Origin: Alphaproteobacteria bacterium UBA1303
GTDB lineage: Bacteria > Pseudomonadota > Alphaproteobacteria > Micropepsales > Micropepsaceae
Direction: 5' to 3'
Assembly (NCBI GenBank): GCA_002307315.1
Contig: DBTZ01000001.1
Coordinates: 1 to 31,188, forward strand
Length of the DNA stretch: 31,188 nt
Below are positions 1 to 9,012 of the stretch, one piece after another. Both the position numbers and the translations under genes were made by a program. The notes beneath the pieces are model-generated. The model did no database searches. It was not told where the DNA came from and worked only from the letters and a program-made list of their open reading frames with translations. Numbering within the stretch: position 1 is the first letter of the stretch; each line of letters opens with the position of its first letter.

Positions 1-507
1 TCGGCGATGCCGCACAAGCGCAATCCGATCCTGTCGGAGAATCTCTGCGGTTTGGCCCGGATGGTGCGTTCCGCCGTCGTTCCGGCGCTGGAGGACGTGG
101 CGCTATGGCACGAACGCGATATTTCGCATTCTTCGGTCGAACGCTTTATCGGTCCAGATGCCACCGTCACGCTGGATTTCGCGCTGAACCGTGCGGCGGG
201 TCTGATCGAAAAGCTGGTGGTCTATCCCGAACGGATGAAGGCCAATCTCGATGCCACCCACGGCTTGGTGCATAGCCAGCGAGTGATGTTAGCGCTTACC
301 CAGAAGGACGTCTTGCGCGAAGAGGCCTATGCGCTGGTGCAGAAGAATGCGATGCGAGCCTTCCACGGCGACGGGCATCTACTCGATCTGCTGAAATGCG
401 ATCCGGAAGTGAAAAAGCATTTGTCGGCGGCCGAACTCGATGCTCTGTTCGATCTCGAGTACCACTTCAAAGCCGTCGATACGGTCTTCAATCGGGTATT
501 CTGCTGA
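1..507 (+). CDS. purB: Adenylosuccinate lyase, C-terminal part (5' end outside window)
   Basis: The last 168 residues of PurB, which cleaves SAICAR and adenylosuccinate with release of fumarate in purine synthesis. The window opens inside the fumarase/aspartase-superfamily signature: residues 1-9 read SAMPHKRNP, the end of GSSxMPxKxNP, the mobile active-site loop. The motif DISHSSVER follows at about residues 39-47 and is typical of PurB rather than argininosuccinate lyase or fumarase. The rest is the helical ADSL C-terminal domain, ending FNRVFC. A complete family member is about 430 residues, so roughly 60% lies upstream. No clear terminator follows; the next gene starts 325 bases on. Identification is firm from the motifs. 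Confidence 0.95.
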   Translation, partial: SAMPHKRNPILSENLCGLARMVRSAVVPALEDVALWHERDISHSSVERFIGPDATVTLDFALNRAAGLIEKLVVYPERMKANLDATHGLVHSQRVMLALTQKDVLREEAYALVQKNAMRAFHGDGHLLDLLKCDPEVKKHLSAAELDALFDLEYHFKAVDTVFNRVFC

Positions 508-832
508 TCATATGCGCCGTCCGGTTGCGGTGAAACGCGCCAAAAAGGAAATATTTATAATAAACTAATTTAATAGGTAATAAAATTACCAGCAGCGCAT
601 TTTTACTTCGTTTTTTTCTTACGTGCCGAAAAATATCACGCAATTATACTGTTATACTGTTGTTTTTTCCGGGCATTATTTCTGGGTGGTCGAAAAATAC
701 GCAAATTATATTTTAAAATGCGTCACTTCCGCGCCATTTCTCAAATTGCCACACGTCACGTATCCAGACTATGTTGCGCTCGCCACGCGGCCCGGCTTTG
801 GGCCGCTTTTTCTGCCTTCTGGATGCACGCCC
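508..832 (+). other. AT-rich gltB leader / purB-gltB intergenic region
   Basis: 325 bases without a convincing gene, clearly more AT-rich than the coding DNA around it between about 545 and 720. It holds a short inverted repeat (GGTAAT-AAA-ATTACC, 576-590), a tandem 8-base repeat TTATACTG (644-651 and 652-659) that supplies two possible -10 boxes TATACT at 645 and 653, and a terminator-like hairpin at 787-811 described separately. No good -35 box or sigma-54 (GG-N10-GC) site was found. The promoter of the gltB run most likely lies here, but its position is inferred. Confidence 0.6.
787..811 (+). terminator. Intrinsic terminator-like hairpin in the gltB leader (possible attenuator)
   Basis: A perfect 7-base-pair stem (GCGGCCC, 787-793, with GGGCCGC, 800-806), a 6-base loop GGCTTT, and five T residues directly after (807-811). 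This is the canonical shape of a rho-independent terminator. It ends only 21 bases before the gltB start codon, leaving no room for a full promoter in between, so transcripts reaching gltB should have to read through it. Confidence 0.75.
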
Positions 833-3800
833 ATGCCTACGAGCCAAGGCCTTTACGATCCGCTGAACGAGCACGATTCCTGCGGCGTCGGGTTTGTCGC
901 CAATATCAAAGGCGTCAAGTCGCACGATATTGTCGAACAGGGCCTTGAGGTTCTGGTAAACCTCAATCATCGCGGCGCGGTGGGTGCCGATCCGTTGGTG
1001 GGCGATGGCGCCGGCATCCTTTTACAGATTCCCGATGCCTTGTTCCGCGACTGGGCCGCGAATACCGGCGTCACCCTGCCGGAACCCGGTCATTATGCCG
1101 TGGCGATGTGTTTCCTGCCGCAGGACGAGGCGGCGCGCGCCATCGCCGTCGTTCAGTTTGAAAAATTTCTCCATATCGAAGGTCAAGTTCTGCTCGGCTG
1201 GCGCGATGTGCCGGTCGATGTCTCGATGCTCGGCGACACGGTCAAAGCCAGCATGCCGCTAGTCCGTCAGGCGGTAATCGGCTGGGGGCCGAACATCCGC
1301 GACGAAGCCGCTTTCGAACGCAAGCTCCTGGCAGTGCGCAAGCAGACCCAGAATCCGTTGGCTGAGATTGCCCGCCAGCACAAGAACCCGTACGTCACCG
1401 ATTTCTATATGCCGAGTTTTTCGGCTCGCACCGTGGTCTACAAGGGAATGTTGCTCGCCCCCGACGTCGGCCGGTTTTATCTCGATTTGCAGAACCCGTT
1501 GACCCAATCGGCGATCGCGTTGGTGCATCAGCGCTTCTCGACCAACACCTTCCCCTCGTGGCGGCTGGCGCACCCCTACCGGTTCATCGCCCATAACGGC
1601 GAGATCAACACCGTGCGCGGCAACGTCAACTGGATGAACGCACGCCGGCGCACCTTGGAATCCGATCTTTTGGGCGCCGACCTCGACAAGATGTGGCCGC
1701 TGATCCCGCATGGCCAATCCGACACCGCCAGCCTGGATAACGCGCTCGAACTTCTCATCGCCGGCGGTTATCCCATCGCCCAGGCGGTGATGATGCTGAT
1801 CCCCGAAGCCTGGTCGGGCAATAAGCTGATGGACCCGAAGCGCCGTGCTTTCTACGAGTACCATGCGGCGCTGTTGGAGCCGTGGGACGGCCCGGCCGCC
1901 ATCGCCTTCACCGACGGCAAGCAGATCGGCGCTACGCTCGACCGCAACGGTCTTCGCCCGGCGCGCTTCATCGTCACCGACGACGACCGGGTGGTGATGG
2001 CGTCGGAGGCCGGCGTGCTGCCGGTGGCCGAGGAGCGCATCGTGCGCAAATGGCGCCTGCAGCCGGGCAAGATGCTGCTGATCGATCTCGAAGAAGGCCG
2101 CATTATCGGCGACGAGGAAATCAAGCATACCCTCGCCTCCGCCCGTCCTTATGAGGAATGGCTGAAGGCGGCACAGGTCAAGCTGGAGGAGCTGCCTGTC
2201 GTCAACGCGAGCGGCGAGACGGCGAAGGATATGCCCGCGCTTTTGGATCGGCAGCAGGCCTTCGGCTACACCCAGGAAGACATCAAGTTTTTCCTCACGC
2301 CGATGGCGCTGAACGGCGAGGATCCGATCGGTTCGATGGGTACCGATACGCCGTTGGCCGTGCTGTCGAAGCGTCCGCGTCTGCTCTACGAATATTTCAA
2401 ACAGAACTTCGCCCAGGTCACCAACCCGCCGATCGATCCCATTCGCGAGCAGTTGGTGATGAGCCTGGTGTCGATGATCGGCCCGCGGCCCAACCTGCTC
2501 GGTCATTCCGCCGGCGCGCACAAGCGTCTCGAAGTGCATCAGCCGATTTTGACCGATTCCGATATGCGCAAGATGCGCGCGATAGAAACCCTGGTCGACG
2601 GTGCTTTCCGCACTGCCACTATCGACTGCACCTGGCCGGCGCACGAAGGCGCCGCCGGCTTGGAAAACGCGCTGATGCGCATCTGTCTGAACGCCACCGA
2701 CGCGGTACTGGCCGACTTCAACATTCTCATTCTTTCCGATCGTGCCGTATCGAAGGACCGCATCGCCGTCCCCGCCGCGCTCGCCTGCGCCGCGGTGCAT
2801 CACCATCTGATCCGTCAGGGTTTGCGCATGCAAACCGGTCTGGTGGTCGAGACCGGCGAAGCGCGCGAGGTGCATCATTTCTGCGTGCTGGCCGGTTACG
2901 GCGCCGAGGCGATCAATCCCTACATGGCGTTCGAGACGCTGGAGCAGATCCGTCAAAAGGCCGCGCCCGAGCTTTCGGGCCATGACGTGCGCAAGAACTA
3001 TATCAAGGCGGTGGGCAAGGGCATTCTGAAGGTCATGTCCAAGATGGGCATCTCGACCTATCAATCCTATTGCGGGGCGCAGATCTTCGATGCTGTCGGG
3101 TTGTCGAGCGCCTTCGTCGAGAAGTATTTTACCGGTACTGCCACTACCGTCGAAGGCGTCGGGATCGAAGACATCGCCGAGGAATGCGTCGAGCGGCACA
3201 AGAGCGCTTTTGGCGACAATCCGATCTATCGCGAGATGCTCGACGTCGGCGGCCAGTACGCTTTTCGTCTACGCGGCGAGGCGCATGCCTGGACGCCCGA
3301 AACCATCGCCAAGCTGCAGCACGCTGTGCGTAAGAACGATTGGAACGATTACCAAAGCTTCGCATCCGCGCTCAATGCGCAGAGCGAACGGCTGCTGTTT
3401 TTACGCGGTCTGATGAAGTTCAAGCCGGCGGAAAATCCGATTCCGCTGGATCGGGTCGAATCCGCCGCGGAAATCGTCAAGCGCTTTGCCACCGGCGCGA
3501 TGAGCTTCGGTGCGATTTCGCGCGAAGCCCATGTCAATCTTGCCGTGGCGATGAACCGCATCGGCGCCAAATCCAATACCGGCGAGGGCGGCGAGGAAGC
3601 CGACCGCTTTAAGCCCTTGCCCAACGGCGATAGCTTGCGTTCCTCGATCAAGCAGGTGGCCTCGGGCCGCTTCGGTGTCACCACCGAATATCTGGTCAAC
3701 GCCGACGACATCCAGATCAAGATGGCGCAAGGGGCCAAGCCGGGCGAAGGCGGACAATTGCCCGGCCGCAAAGTTGATAAGAACATCGCCCGGGTGCGCC

Positions 3801-5461
3801 ATTCGACCCCCGGCGTCGGTCTGATTTCGCCGCCGCCGCATCACGACATCTATTCTATCGAAGACCTTGCTCAGCTCATCCGCGACCTTAAGAGCGTCAA
3901 CACCAAGGCACGCATTTCGGTCAAGCTGGTGAGCGAAGTCGGTGTCGGCACCGTGGCGGCGGGCGTCGCCAAATGTCGGGCCGATCACGTGACGATTTCC
4001 GGCTACGACGGCGGTACCGGCGCGTCGCCCTTGACATCCAGCACCCATGCCGGCAGCCCTTGGGAAATCGGCTTGGCCGAAACCCAGCAGACCCTGGTGC
4101 TAAACGCCCTGCGCGGCCGTATCTGCGTGCAGGCGGACGGCGGCATTCGCACCGGCCGCGACGTGGCGGTGGCGGCGCTTTTGGGCGCCGACGAGTTCGG
4201 CTTCGCCACGGCGCCGCTGATTGCCTCGGGTTGCCTGATGATGCGCAAATGCCATCTTAACACCTGTCCGGTAGGCATTGCGACGCAGAACCCGGTTCTG
4301 CGCAAGCGCTTTGCAGGCCAACCGGAGCATGTCATCAACTACTTCTTCTTCGTCGCCGAAGAACTTCGGCACATCATGGCCGAGTTGGGCTTCAAGACGA
4401 TGGACGAGATGATCGGACGCTCCGACCGGCTCGATATGACCGATGCAGTGCGTCACTGGAAGACGCAAGGCATCGATTTGAGCAAGCTGCTTCATCACGT
4501 CGAGCCGGCGCCAGGTGTCGCGGTCCATCATTGCGAGACGCAGAACCACGATCTCGACACCGCGATCGATCACGAATTGATTGCCGCCTGCCAAGCTGCC
4601 ATCGACAAGCAGCAGAAGGTGTCGTTGACGCGGTCCATCCGCAACGTCGATCGCACCGTCGGCGCCATGCTGTCGGGCGAGATCGCTAAGAAATACGGCC
4701 ATGCCGGTCTGCCGCCCGATACCATCGACATCGGCTTCACCGGTACGGCGGGCTTGAGCTTCGGTGCGTTCCTGTCGCGCGGGGTTGGCCTTACGCTTAC
4801 CGGTGACGCCAACGACTATGTCGGCAAGGGGCTGTCCGGCGGGCGCATTGCGGTCAAACAGCCCGACAACGTGTCGCGCGAGCCGCTGGAAAACATCATC
4901 GTCGGCAACACCGTGCTTTACGGCGCCATCGCCGGCGAAGCGTATTTTTCCGGCGTTGCCGGCGAACGCTTTGCGGTGCGCAATTCCGGTGCGGTGGCGG
5001 TATCTGAAGGCTGCGGCGATCACGGCTGCGAGTATATGACCGGCGGTGTGGTGGCGGTATTGGGCGAGACTGGGCGCAACTTCGCGGCCGGCATGTCGGG
5101 TGGAGTCGCTTACGTCTACGATCCGGTCGGCGATTTTGAAAGTCGCTGCAATTTGGCGATGGTCGAGTTGGAAAAAATTTCGCCGGCGGCGGATGGCGAC
5201 GATGCGGATAAGCCGCTCGCGGCGTCGCCCAGCGTGCTCGATTCCGGCATGGGTGATCCGTTGCGGTTCGACGCCGAGCGATTGCGTATCCTCGTCGAGC
5301 GGCATCTCAAGTACACCGGCAGCGCGCGGGCCAAGGCGCTGCTCGACGATTGGGATGCGTCGCTCGAGAAATTCGTAAAGATCGTACCGACGGAATATCG
5401 CCGCGCCTTGATCGAACTGAAGGCAGAGCGGAACACGGCCAATGCAGAGGCGGCGGAATAA
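833..5461 (+). CDS. gltB: Glutamate synthase (NADPH) large subunit
   Basis: GltB, 1542 residues, the alpha subunit of glutamate synthase. It hydrolyses glutamine and passes the ammonia to 2-oxoglutarate, giving glutamate. From this start the catalytic type-2 amidotransferase Cys is residue 17 (HDSCGVGF), consistent with removal of a short propeptide as in the family. Order: amidotransferase (about 17-430), central domain (about 470-760), FMN-binding synthase barrel (about 820-1200), C-terminal GXGXG beta-helix (about 1270-1480). The 3Fe-4S ligands are C1134, C1140 and C1145 (C-x5-C-x4-C). The frame stays open back to 623, but that would add 70 unconserved residues encoded by AT-rich leader and hairpin. 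The ribosome site before 833 is weak. gltD follows after 2 bases. Confidence 0.96.
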   Translation: MPTSQGLYDPLNEHDSCGVGFVANIKGVKSHDIVEQGLEVLVNLNHRGAVGADPLVGDGAGILLQIPDALFRDWAANTGVTLPEPGHYAVAMCFLPQDEAARAIAVVQFEKFLHIEGQVLLGWRDVPVDVSMLGDTVKASMPLVRQAVIGWGPNIRDEAAFERKLLAVRKQTQNPLAEIARQHKNPYVTDFYMPSFSARTVVYKGMLLAPDVGRFYLDLQNPLTQSAIALVHQRFSTNTFPSWRLAHPYRFIAHNGEINTVRGNVNWMNARRRTLESDLLGADLDKMWPLIPHGQSDTASLDNALELLIAGGYPIAQAVMMLIPEAWSGNKLMDPKRRAFYEYHAALLEPWDGPAAIAFTDGKQIGATLDRNGLRPARFIVTDDDRVVMASEAGVLPVAEERIVRKWRLQPGKMLLIDLEEGRIIGDEEIKHTLASARPYEEWLKAAQVKLEELPVVNASGETAKDMPALLDRQQAFGYTQEDIKFFLTPMALNGEDPIGSMGTDTPLAVLSKRPRLLYEYFKQNFAQVTNPPIDPIREQLVMSLVSMIGPRPNLLGHSAGAHKRLEVHQPILTDSDMRKMRAIETLVDGAFRTATIDCTWPAHEGAAGLENALMRICLNATDAVLADFNILILSDRAVSKDRIAVPAALACAAVHHHLIRQGLRMQTGLVVETGEAREVHHFCVLAGYGAEAINPYMAFETLEQIRQKAAPELSGHDVRKNYIKAVGKGILKVMSKMGISTYQSYCGAQIFDAVGLSSAFVEKYFTGTATTVEGVGIEDIAEECVERHKSAFGDNPIYREMLDVGGQYAFRLRGEAHAWTPETIAKLQHAVRKNDWNDYQSFASALNAQSERLLFLRGLMKFKPAENPIPLDRVESAAEIVKRFATGAMSFGAISREAHVNLAVAMNRIGAKSNTGEGGEEADRFKPLPNGDSLRSSIKQVASGRFGVTTEYLVNADDIQIKMAQGAKPGEGGQLPGRKVDKNIARVRHSTPGVGLISPPPHHDIYSIEDLAQLIRDLKSVNTKARISVKLVSEVGVGTVAAGVAKCRADHVTISGYDGGTGASPLTSSTHAGSPWEIGLAETQQTLVLNALRGRICVQADGGIRTGRDVAVAALLGADEFGFATAPLIASGCLMMRKCHLNTCPVGIATQNPVLRKRFAGQPEHVINYFFFVAEELRHIMAELGFKTMDEMIGRSDRLDMTDAVRHWKTQGIDLSKLLHHVEPAPGVAVHHCETQNHDLDTAIDHELIAACQAAIDKQQKVSLTRSIRNVDRTVGAMLSGEIAKKYGHAGLPPDTIDIGFTGTAGLSFGAFLSRGVGLTLTGDANDYVGKGLSGGRIAVKQPDNVSREPLENIIVGNTVLYGAIAGEAYFSGVAGERFAVRNSGAVAVSEGCGDHGCEYMTGGVVAVLGETGRNFAAGMSGGVAYVYDPVGDFESRCNLAMVELEKISPAADGDDADKPLAASPSVLDSGMGDPLRFDAERLRILVERHLKYTGSARAKALLDDWDASLEKFVKIVPTEYRRALIELKAERNTANAEAAE

Positions 5462-5463
5462 TC

Positions 5464-6915
5464 ATGGGCAAGCCAACCGGATTTCTCGAAATCGAACGCG
5501 GCGACCGCAGTTACGAAAAGCCCGCCGAGCGCATCAAGCACTTCCACGAATTTCTCAAGCCGCTTGAAGCGGGCGCGTTGCAGGCGCAGGCCTCGCGCTG
5601 CATGGATTGCGGCATTCCCTTTTGTCATAAGGGGTGTCCGATTAACAATCTGATCCCTGATTGGAACGATGCGACCTATCGCGGCAATTGGGATGTCGCG
5701 CTGATCCGCTTGCACTCGACCAACAATTTCCCCGAATTCACCGGCCGGGTCTGCCCGGCGCCGTGCGAGGCGGCCTGTACGCTGAATCTTCAGGACACGC
5801 CGGTTACCATCAAAGCGGTGGAATGCGCCATTGTCGACAAGGGCTGGGAAGACGGGCGGATCGTGCCGCAGGTTGCCGAAGTCAAGACCGGCAAACGGGT
5901 GGCGGTAGTCGGCTCCGGCCCCTCGGGGCTGTCCTGCGCCCAGCAGCTTGCGCGCGCCGGCCATTCGGTTACCGTGTTCGAAAAGAACGACCGGGTCGGC
6001 GGCCTACTGCGCTACGGCATTCCGGACTACAAGCTGGAGAAGTATCGCATCGACCGCCGCCTGCTGCAGATGCAGGAAGAGGGCGTCGAGTTCCGCACCG
6101 GTATCGAAGTCGGCGTTGCTTTACCGGTTTCCGCATTGTTGGAAAATTATCATGCCGTGGTAATGGCTGGCGGCGCGGAAAGCCCGCGCGATCTTGCCAT
6201 TCCGGGGCGCGAGCTTTCCGGCATCCATTTTGCCATGGATTTCCTTACCCAGCAGAATAAACGCAATGCCGGCGACGAAGAGACGGCCGCTGCTCCCAAG
6301 GGCACGATCGGCGCCAAGGGCAAGAAGGTGGTGGTGATCGGCGGCGGCGATACCGGATCGGATTGCGTCGGCACATCCATCCGGCAGGGCGCCGCCTCGG
6401 TGACCCAGGTCGAAATCATGCCCAAGCCGCCGGAAAAGGAAGACAAACTGACCACATGGCCGGACTGGCCGGTGAAGCTTAGGATTTCTTCGTCGCAGGA
6501 AGAAGGCTGCACCACCTTGTGGGCGGCGTCGGCCATCCGCGCCAAGGGCGACGGCGGCAAGATCAAGACGCTCGAATGCGTCGAGGTCGAGTGGCAGAAG
6601 GATAAGAACGGCCGCATGTCGCCGGCGCCGGTGAAGGGCAGCGAATTCGTCCTGGAATGCGATCTGGTGCTTTTGGCGATGGGCTTTACCGGTCCACGCA
6701 AGGCTGGGTTGGTCGAGCAGGCCGGCGTCGATCTCGACGGACGGGGCAACGTCAAGGCCGATGACGCGGATTACAAGACCACGACGCCGCGCATCTTCGC
6801 CTGTGGCGATATGCGCCGAGGGCAATCCCTGGTGGTGTGGGCGATCCGCGAAGGCCGGCAATGTGCATGCGCGGTCGACGAATTCCTGATGGGAACCAGT
6901 CTGTTGCCGAGATAA
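5464..6915 (+). CDS. gltD: Glutamate synthase (NADPH) small subunit
   Basis: GltD, 483 residues, the beta subunit that takes electrons from NADPH through FAD and iron-sulfur clusters to GltB. The N-terminal domain carries two cysteine groups (C46, C49, C54, C58 and C97, C101, C105) that bind the 4Fe-4S clusters. An FAD Rossmann motif GSGPSGL lies near residue 150 and an NADPH motif VIGGGDTGSDC near 290. The C-terminal motif IFACGDMRRGQSLVVWAI is typical of the family. The start ATG lies 2 bases after the gltB stop, preceded by AGGCGGA. A longer reading beginning inside gltB is not supported. Cytoplasmic, working as a complex with GltB. Confidence 0.96.
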   Translation: MGKPTGFLEIERGDRSYEKPAERIKHFHEFLKPLEAGALQAQASRCMDCGIPFCHKGCPINNLIPDWNDATYRGNWDVALIRLHSTNNFPEFTGRVCPAPCEAACTLNLQDTPVTIKAVECAIVDKGWEDGRIVPQVAEVKTGKRVAVVGSGPSGLSCAQQLARAGHSVTVFEKNDRVGGLLRYGIPDYKLEKYRIDRRLLQMQEEGVEFRTGIEVGVALPVSALLENYHAVVMAGGAESPRDLAIPGRELSGIHFAMDFLTQQNKRNAGDEETAAAPKGTIGAKGKKVVVIGGGDTGSDCVGTSIRQGAASVTQVEIMPKPPEKEDKLTTWPDWPVKLRISSSQEEGCTTLWAASAIRAKGDGGKIKTLECVEVEWQKDKNGRMSPAPVKGSEFVLECDLVLLAMGFTGPRKAGLVEQAGVDLDGRGNVKADDADYKTTTPRIFACGDMRRGQSLVVWAIREGRQCACAVDEFLMGTSLLPR

Positions 6916-6924
6916 GATCGGCAG

Positions 6925-7932
6925 ATGTCCGATCCTTTCCGCATAGGCGATGTGATCGTCGCCGGCCGAGTGCTGGTTGCACCGATGGCCGGCGTAACCG
7001 ATTTGCCGTTCCGCAAAGCTTGCGTGAAATGCGGCGCGTCCTACGTCGTCGGCGAAATGGTGGCGGGCGAGATGCTGGCGGCCGGCAACCGCGCCATGGC
7101 GAGGCGAATGGCCGACGACGGCATTCGTCCCCGCGTGGTGCAGATCACCGGCCGCGAACCCGACGAATTCTCCCGCGGCGCCAACATGGCCGAAGCGGCC
7201 GGGGCCGACATCGTCGATCTCAATTTCGGTTGCCCCACTCACGAAGTGGCGGGCAAGCAGTCGGGTGCGGCGCTGATGTGCGATCTGGCTAAGGCCAAAG
7301 CCATCATCGCCGCGGCGGTATCCGCCGCCTCACGTCCGGTGACGGTGAAAATGCGCCTCGGCTGGGACCATCTTTCCCGGAACGCGCCGGAACTGGCGGC
7401 GATAGCGGAAGGGTGCGGCGCCGCGGCGGTCATAGTGCACGGCCGCACCCGCAACCAGTTCTATAAGGGGGCGGCCGATTGGCGGGCGGTTGCGGCGGTC
7501 AAGACGGCGACCGGTCTGCCGGTGATCGTCAACGGCGACATCGTGGACGGGCAGACCGCTCGTACAGCGCTAGTCCAATCGGGCGCCGACGCGGTGATGA
7601 TCGGTCGGGCGATGGTCGGTCGTCCCTGGCTCGCCGCCGCGGTAGATAAGGCTCTGGCTGCCGGTCAAGCCATGATCGAACCCGATATGGCTGGCCGGCT
7701 TGCCATAGCGCTCGATCATTTCGCCGAATCCTTGCGTTTTTACGGCGACAAACACGGGGTGAAGATCTTTCGCAAGCATCTCGCCGGATATATAGAAGCG
7801 GCACTTTGGCCGGAAGACGGCGCTATCAGGCGGGATGCCAAGGCGCAGCTTTGCCGGCTCGACACCCCAAGCGAGGTCGAGAACGGCTTGATCGACTTAT
7901 GGCGGCAGGCGCAACTTACAGAACATGTTTGA
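6925..7932 (+). CDS. tRNA-dihydrouridine synthase, DusB/NifR3 type
   Basis: A 335-residue FMN enzyme reducing specific uridines to dihydrouridine in tRNA. Visible signs: the N-terminal barrel strand VLVAPMAGVTDLPFR (about 16-30), catalytic C103 in NFGCPTHEVAGKQSGAAL, VKMRLGW (about 141-147), HGRTRNQFYKG, and the flavin-phosphate motif GADAVMIGRAMVGRPW. Length fits DusB/NifR3. The catalytic segment (GCPTHEVAGKQSG) departs from the GCPAKKV form I know from DusB, so it may be a paralog with different target positions; I therefore give no symbol. In many alphaproteobacteria dusB/nifR3 precedes ntrBC; here it follows gltD by 9 bases and overlaps tsaE by 8. Confidence 0.9.
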   Translation: MSDPFRIGDVIVAGRVLVAPMAGVTDLPFRKACVKCGASYVVGEMVAGEMLAAGNRAMARRMADDGIRPRVVQITGREPDEFSRGANMAEAAGADIVDLNFGCPTHEVAGKQSGAALMCDLAKAKAIIAAAVSAASRPVTVKMRLGWDHLSRNAPELAAIAEGCGAAAVIVHGRTRNQFYKGAADWRAVAAVKTATGLPVIVNGDIVDGQTARTALVQSGADAVMIGRAMVGRPWLAAAVDKALAAGQAMIEPDMAGRLAIALDHFAESLRFYGDKHGVKIFRKHLAGYIEAALWPEDGAIRRDAKAQLCRLDTPSEVENGLIDLWRQAQLTEHV

Positions 7933-8377
7933 GATCGGCATTACGGATTTGCAGGGAACGGAACGTCTGGCGGGAAAGCTCGCCGACCTCTTGCGTGCCG
8001 GCGATTGCGTCATTTTCTCCGGGCCGTTGGGGGCCGGAAAGACCAGGTTTGTCCAGGCGATCTGCCAGGCTTGGGGCGTGACGCAGGATGTCACCAGTCC
8101 GACCTTTCCCATACTCAACATGTATCGGGCGGATAATTTTTCTGTACTGCACATCGATGCCTATCGGATTGAGTCAATAAAGGAATTCCGCGATCTCGGT
8201 TTGGAGGAATATTTCGACGAGGGCGTGGCGTTGATCGAATGGGGCGAGAAATTTGCACAAGAATTCCCCGACCGGCTGGAAATCGCCATAGATTTTTCCG
8301 GCGATGAGGGACGGCGGTTTCGCTTTCATCCCGTTGGCGTCTGGACAACGCGCATCGCCGCCGGAGTATTGATATGA
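7925..8377 (+). CDS. tsaE: t6A biosynthesis ATPase TsaE
   Basis: TsaE, 150 residues, the small P-loop ATPase that drives the TsaB-TsaD complex through its catalytic cycle when threonylcarbamoyl is placed on A37 of ANN-decoding tRNAs. Walker A is GPLGAGKT (33-40), the switch-like TSPTF is at 57-61, the Walker B-like Asp is D78 in HIDAYR, and IEWGEKF matches the family W-G motif. Length is normal. It starts inside the last codons of dus (8-base overlap) and shares ATGA with tsaB, so translation is probably coupled. Confidence 0.95.
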   Translation: MFEIGITDLQGTERLAGKLADLLRAGDCVIFSGPLGAGKTRFVQAICQAWGVTQDVTSPTFPILNMYRADNFSVLHIDAYRIESIKEFRDLGLEEYFDEGVALIEWGEKFAQEFPDRLEIAIDFSGDEGRRFRFHPVGVWTTRIAAGVLI

Positions 8378-9012
8378 GTGTGATCCTCGCCATCGAGACT
8401 TCGTCGCATTTCTACAGCGCCGCAATTTTGAAAGATGGCGCGGTGGTTTTTGAACGCGAGGCCGATCCTTCCTGCCGCAACGCCATCGAGGTGGCGGGGG
8501 CGTGCCTGGCGGAAACCGGCATCGCCAGTTCTGCGGTCGATGCGGTGGCGGTCGACATCGGCCCCGGCAATCTGTCGAGCGTGCGCGCCGGATTGGCATT
8601 CGCCTGCGGCTTTGCCATGGGTTTGAACCGGCCGGTGATTCCGATCTCGTCGCTGGAATTGTTGGGCCGCGAGGCAATGCGGCAGACCGGCTTACCGGTT
8701 TTGTGCGCACGCAAGGGAAGTCGGGGCCGCGCCTTCGTCGGCCTGGTCGATGCGTGCGGCGTGACGGTCTCGAAGCTCGGCATGATCGCCGATATTGCCG
8801 CGCCGATGGTCGAAGGAATTACGCGTTTTGCCGTGGCCGGAGTTTTCAACGATGTGCTGAAAACGCAGTTTGCGATCTGCGATGTAGTCGATGTCGGCCT
8901 CACCATTCCCTACGCGCAGTTCTTCGCGCTGATCGAAAATCCAATCGGCCGCGGCGTCGATGTCGAGAAACAGCCGATTGTGCCGATCAGCGATTTCGAT
9001 GAGGGGGTGTGA
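8374..9012 (+). CDS. tsaB: t6A complex subunit TsaB (divergent)
   Basis: TsaB/YeaZ, 212 residues, an ASKHA-fold protein without its own catalysis that dimerises with TsaD and scaffolds the t6A complex. The N-terminus has the family pattern ILAIETSS (4-11), and the phosphate-loop-like segment is GPGNLSSVRAG (63-73), where most relatives have GPGSFTGxRxG. The PVLCARKGSRGRAFVG segment matches the usual DAR-x-x-x-x-Y-x-G region loosely. The usual C-terminal P-x-YLR ending is absent. Family assignment rests on these patterns plus position between tsaE and tsaC; the sequence is clearly drifted. The stop codon abuts the tsaC start with no gap. Confidence 0.85.
   Translation: MSVILAIETSSHFYSAAILKDGAVVFEREADPSCRNAIEVAGACLAETGIASSAVDAVAVDIGPGNLSSVRAGLAFACGFAMGLNRPVIPISSLELLGREAMRQTGLPVLCARKGSRGRAFVGLVDACGVTVSKLGMIADIAAPMVEGITRFAVAGVFNDVLKTQFAICDVVDVGLTIPYAQFFALIENPIGRGVDVEKQPIVPISDFDEGV

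Noticed and set aside
623..832. 70-residue N-terminal extension of gltB
   Set aside because: It would be encoded by AT-rich leader DNA and the terminator hairpin, and would push the catalytic Cys far from the N-terminus, against the family.
1259..3199. Long open frame on the - strand inside gltB (about 646 codons)
   Set aside because: It mirrors the high-GC codon pattern of gltB, shows no family motif, and gltB itself is certain.
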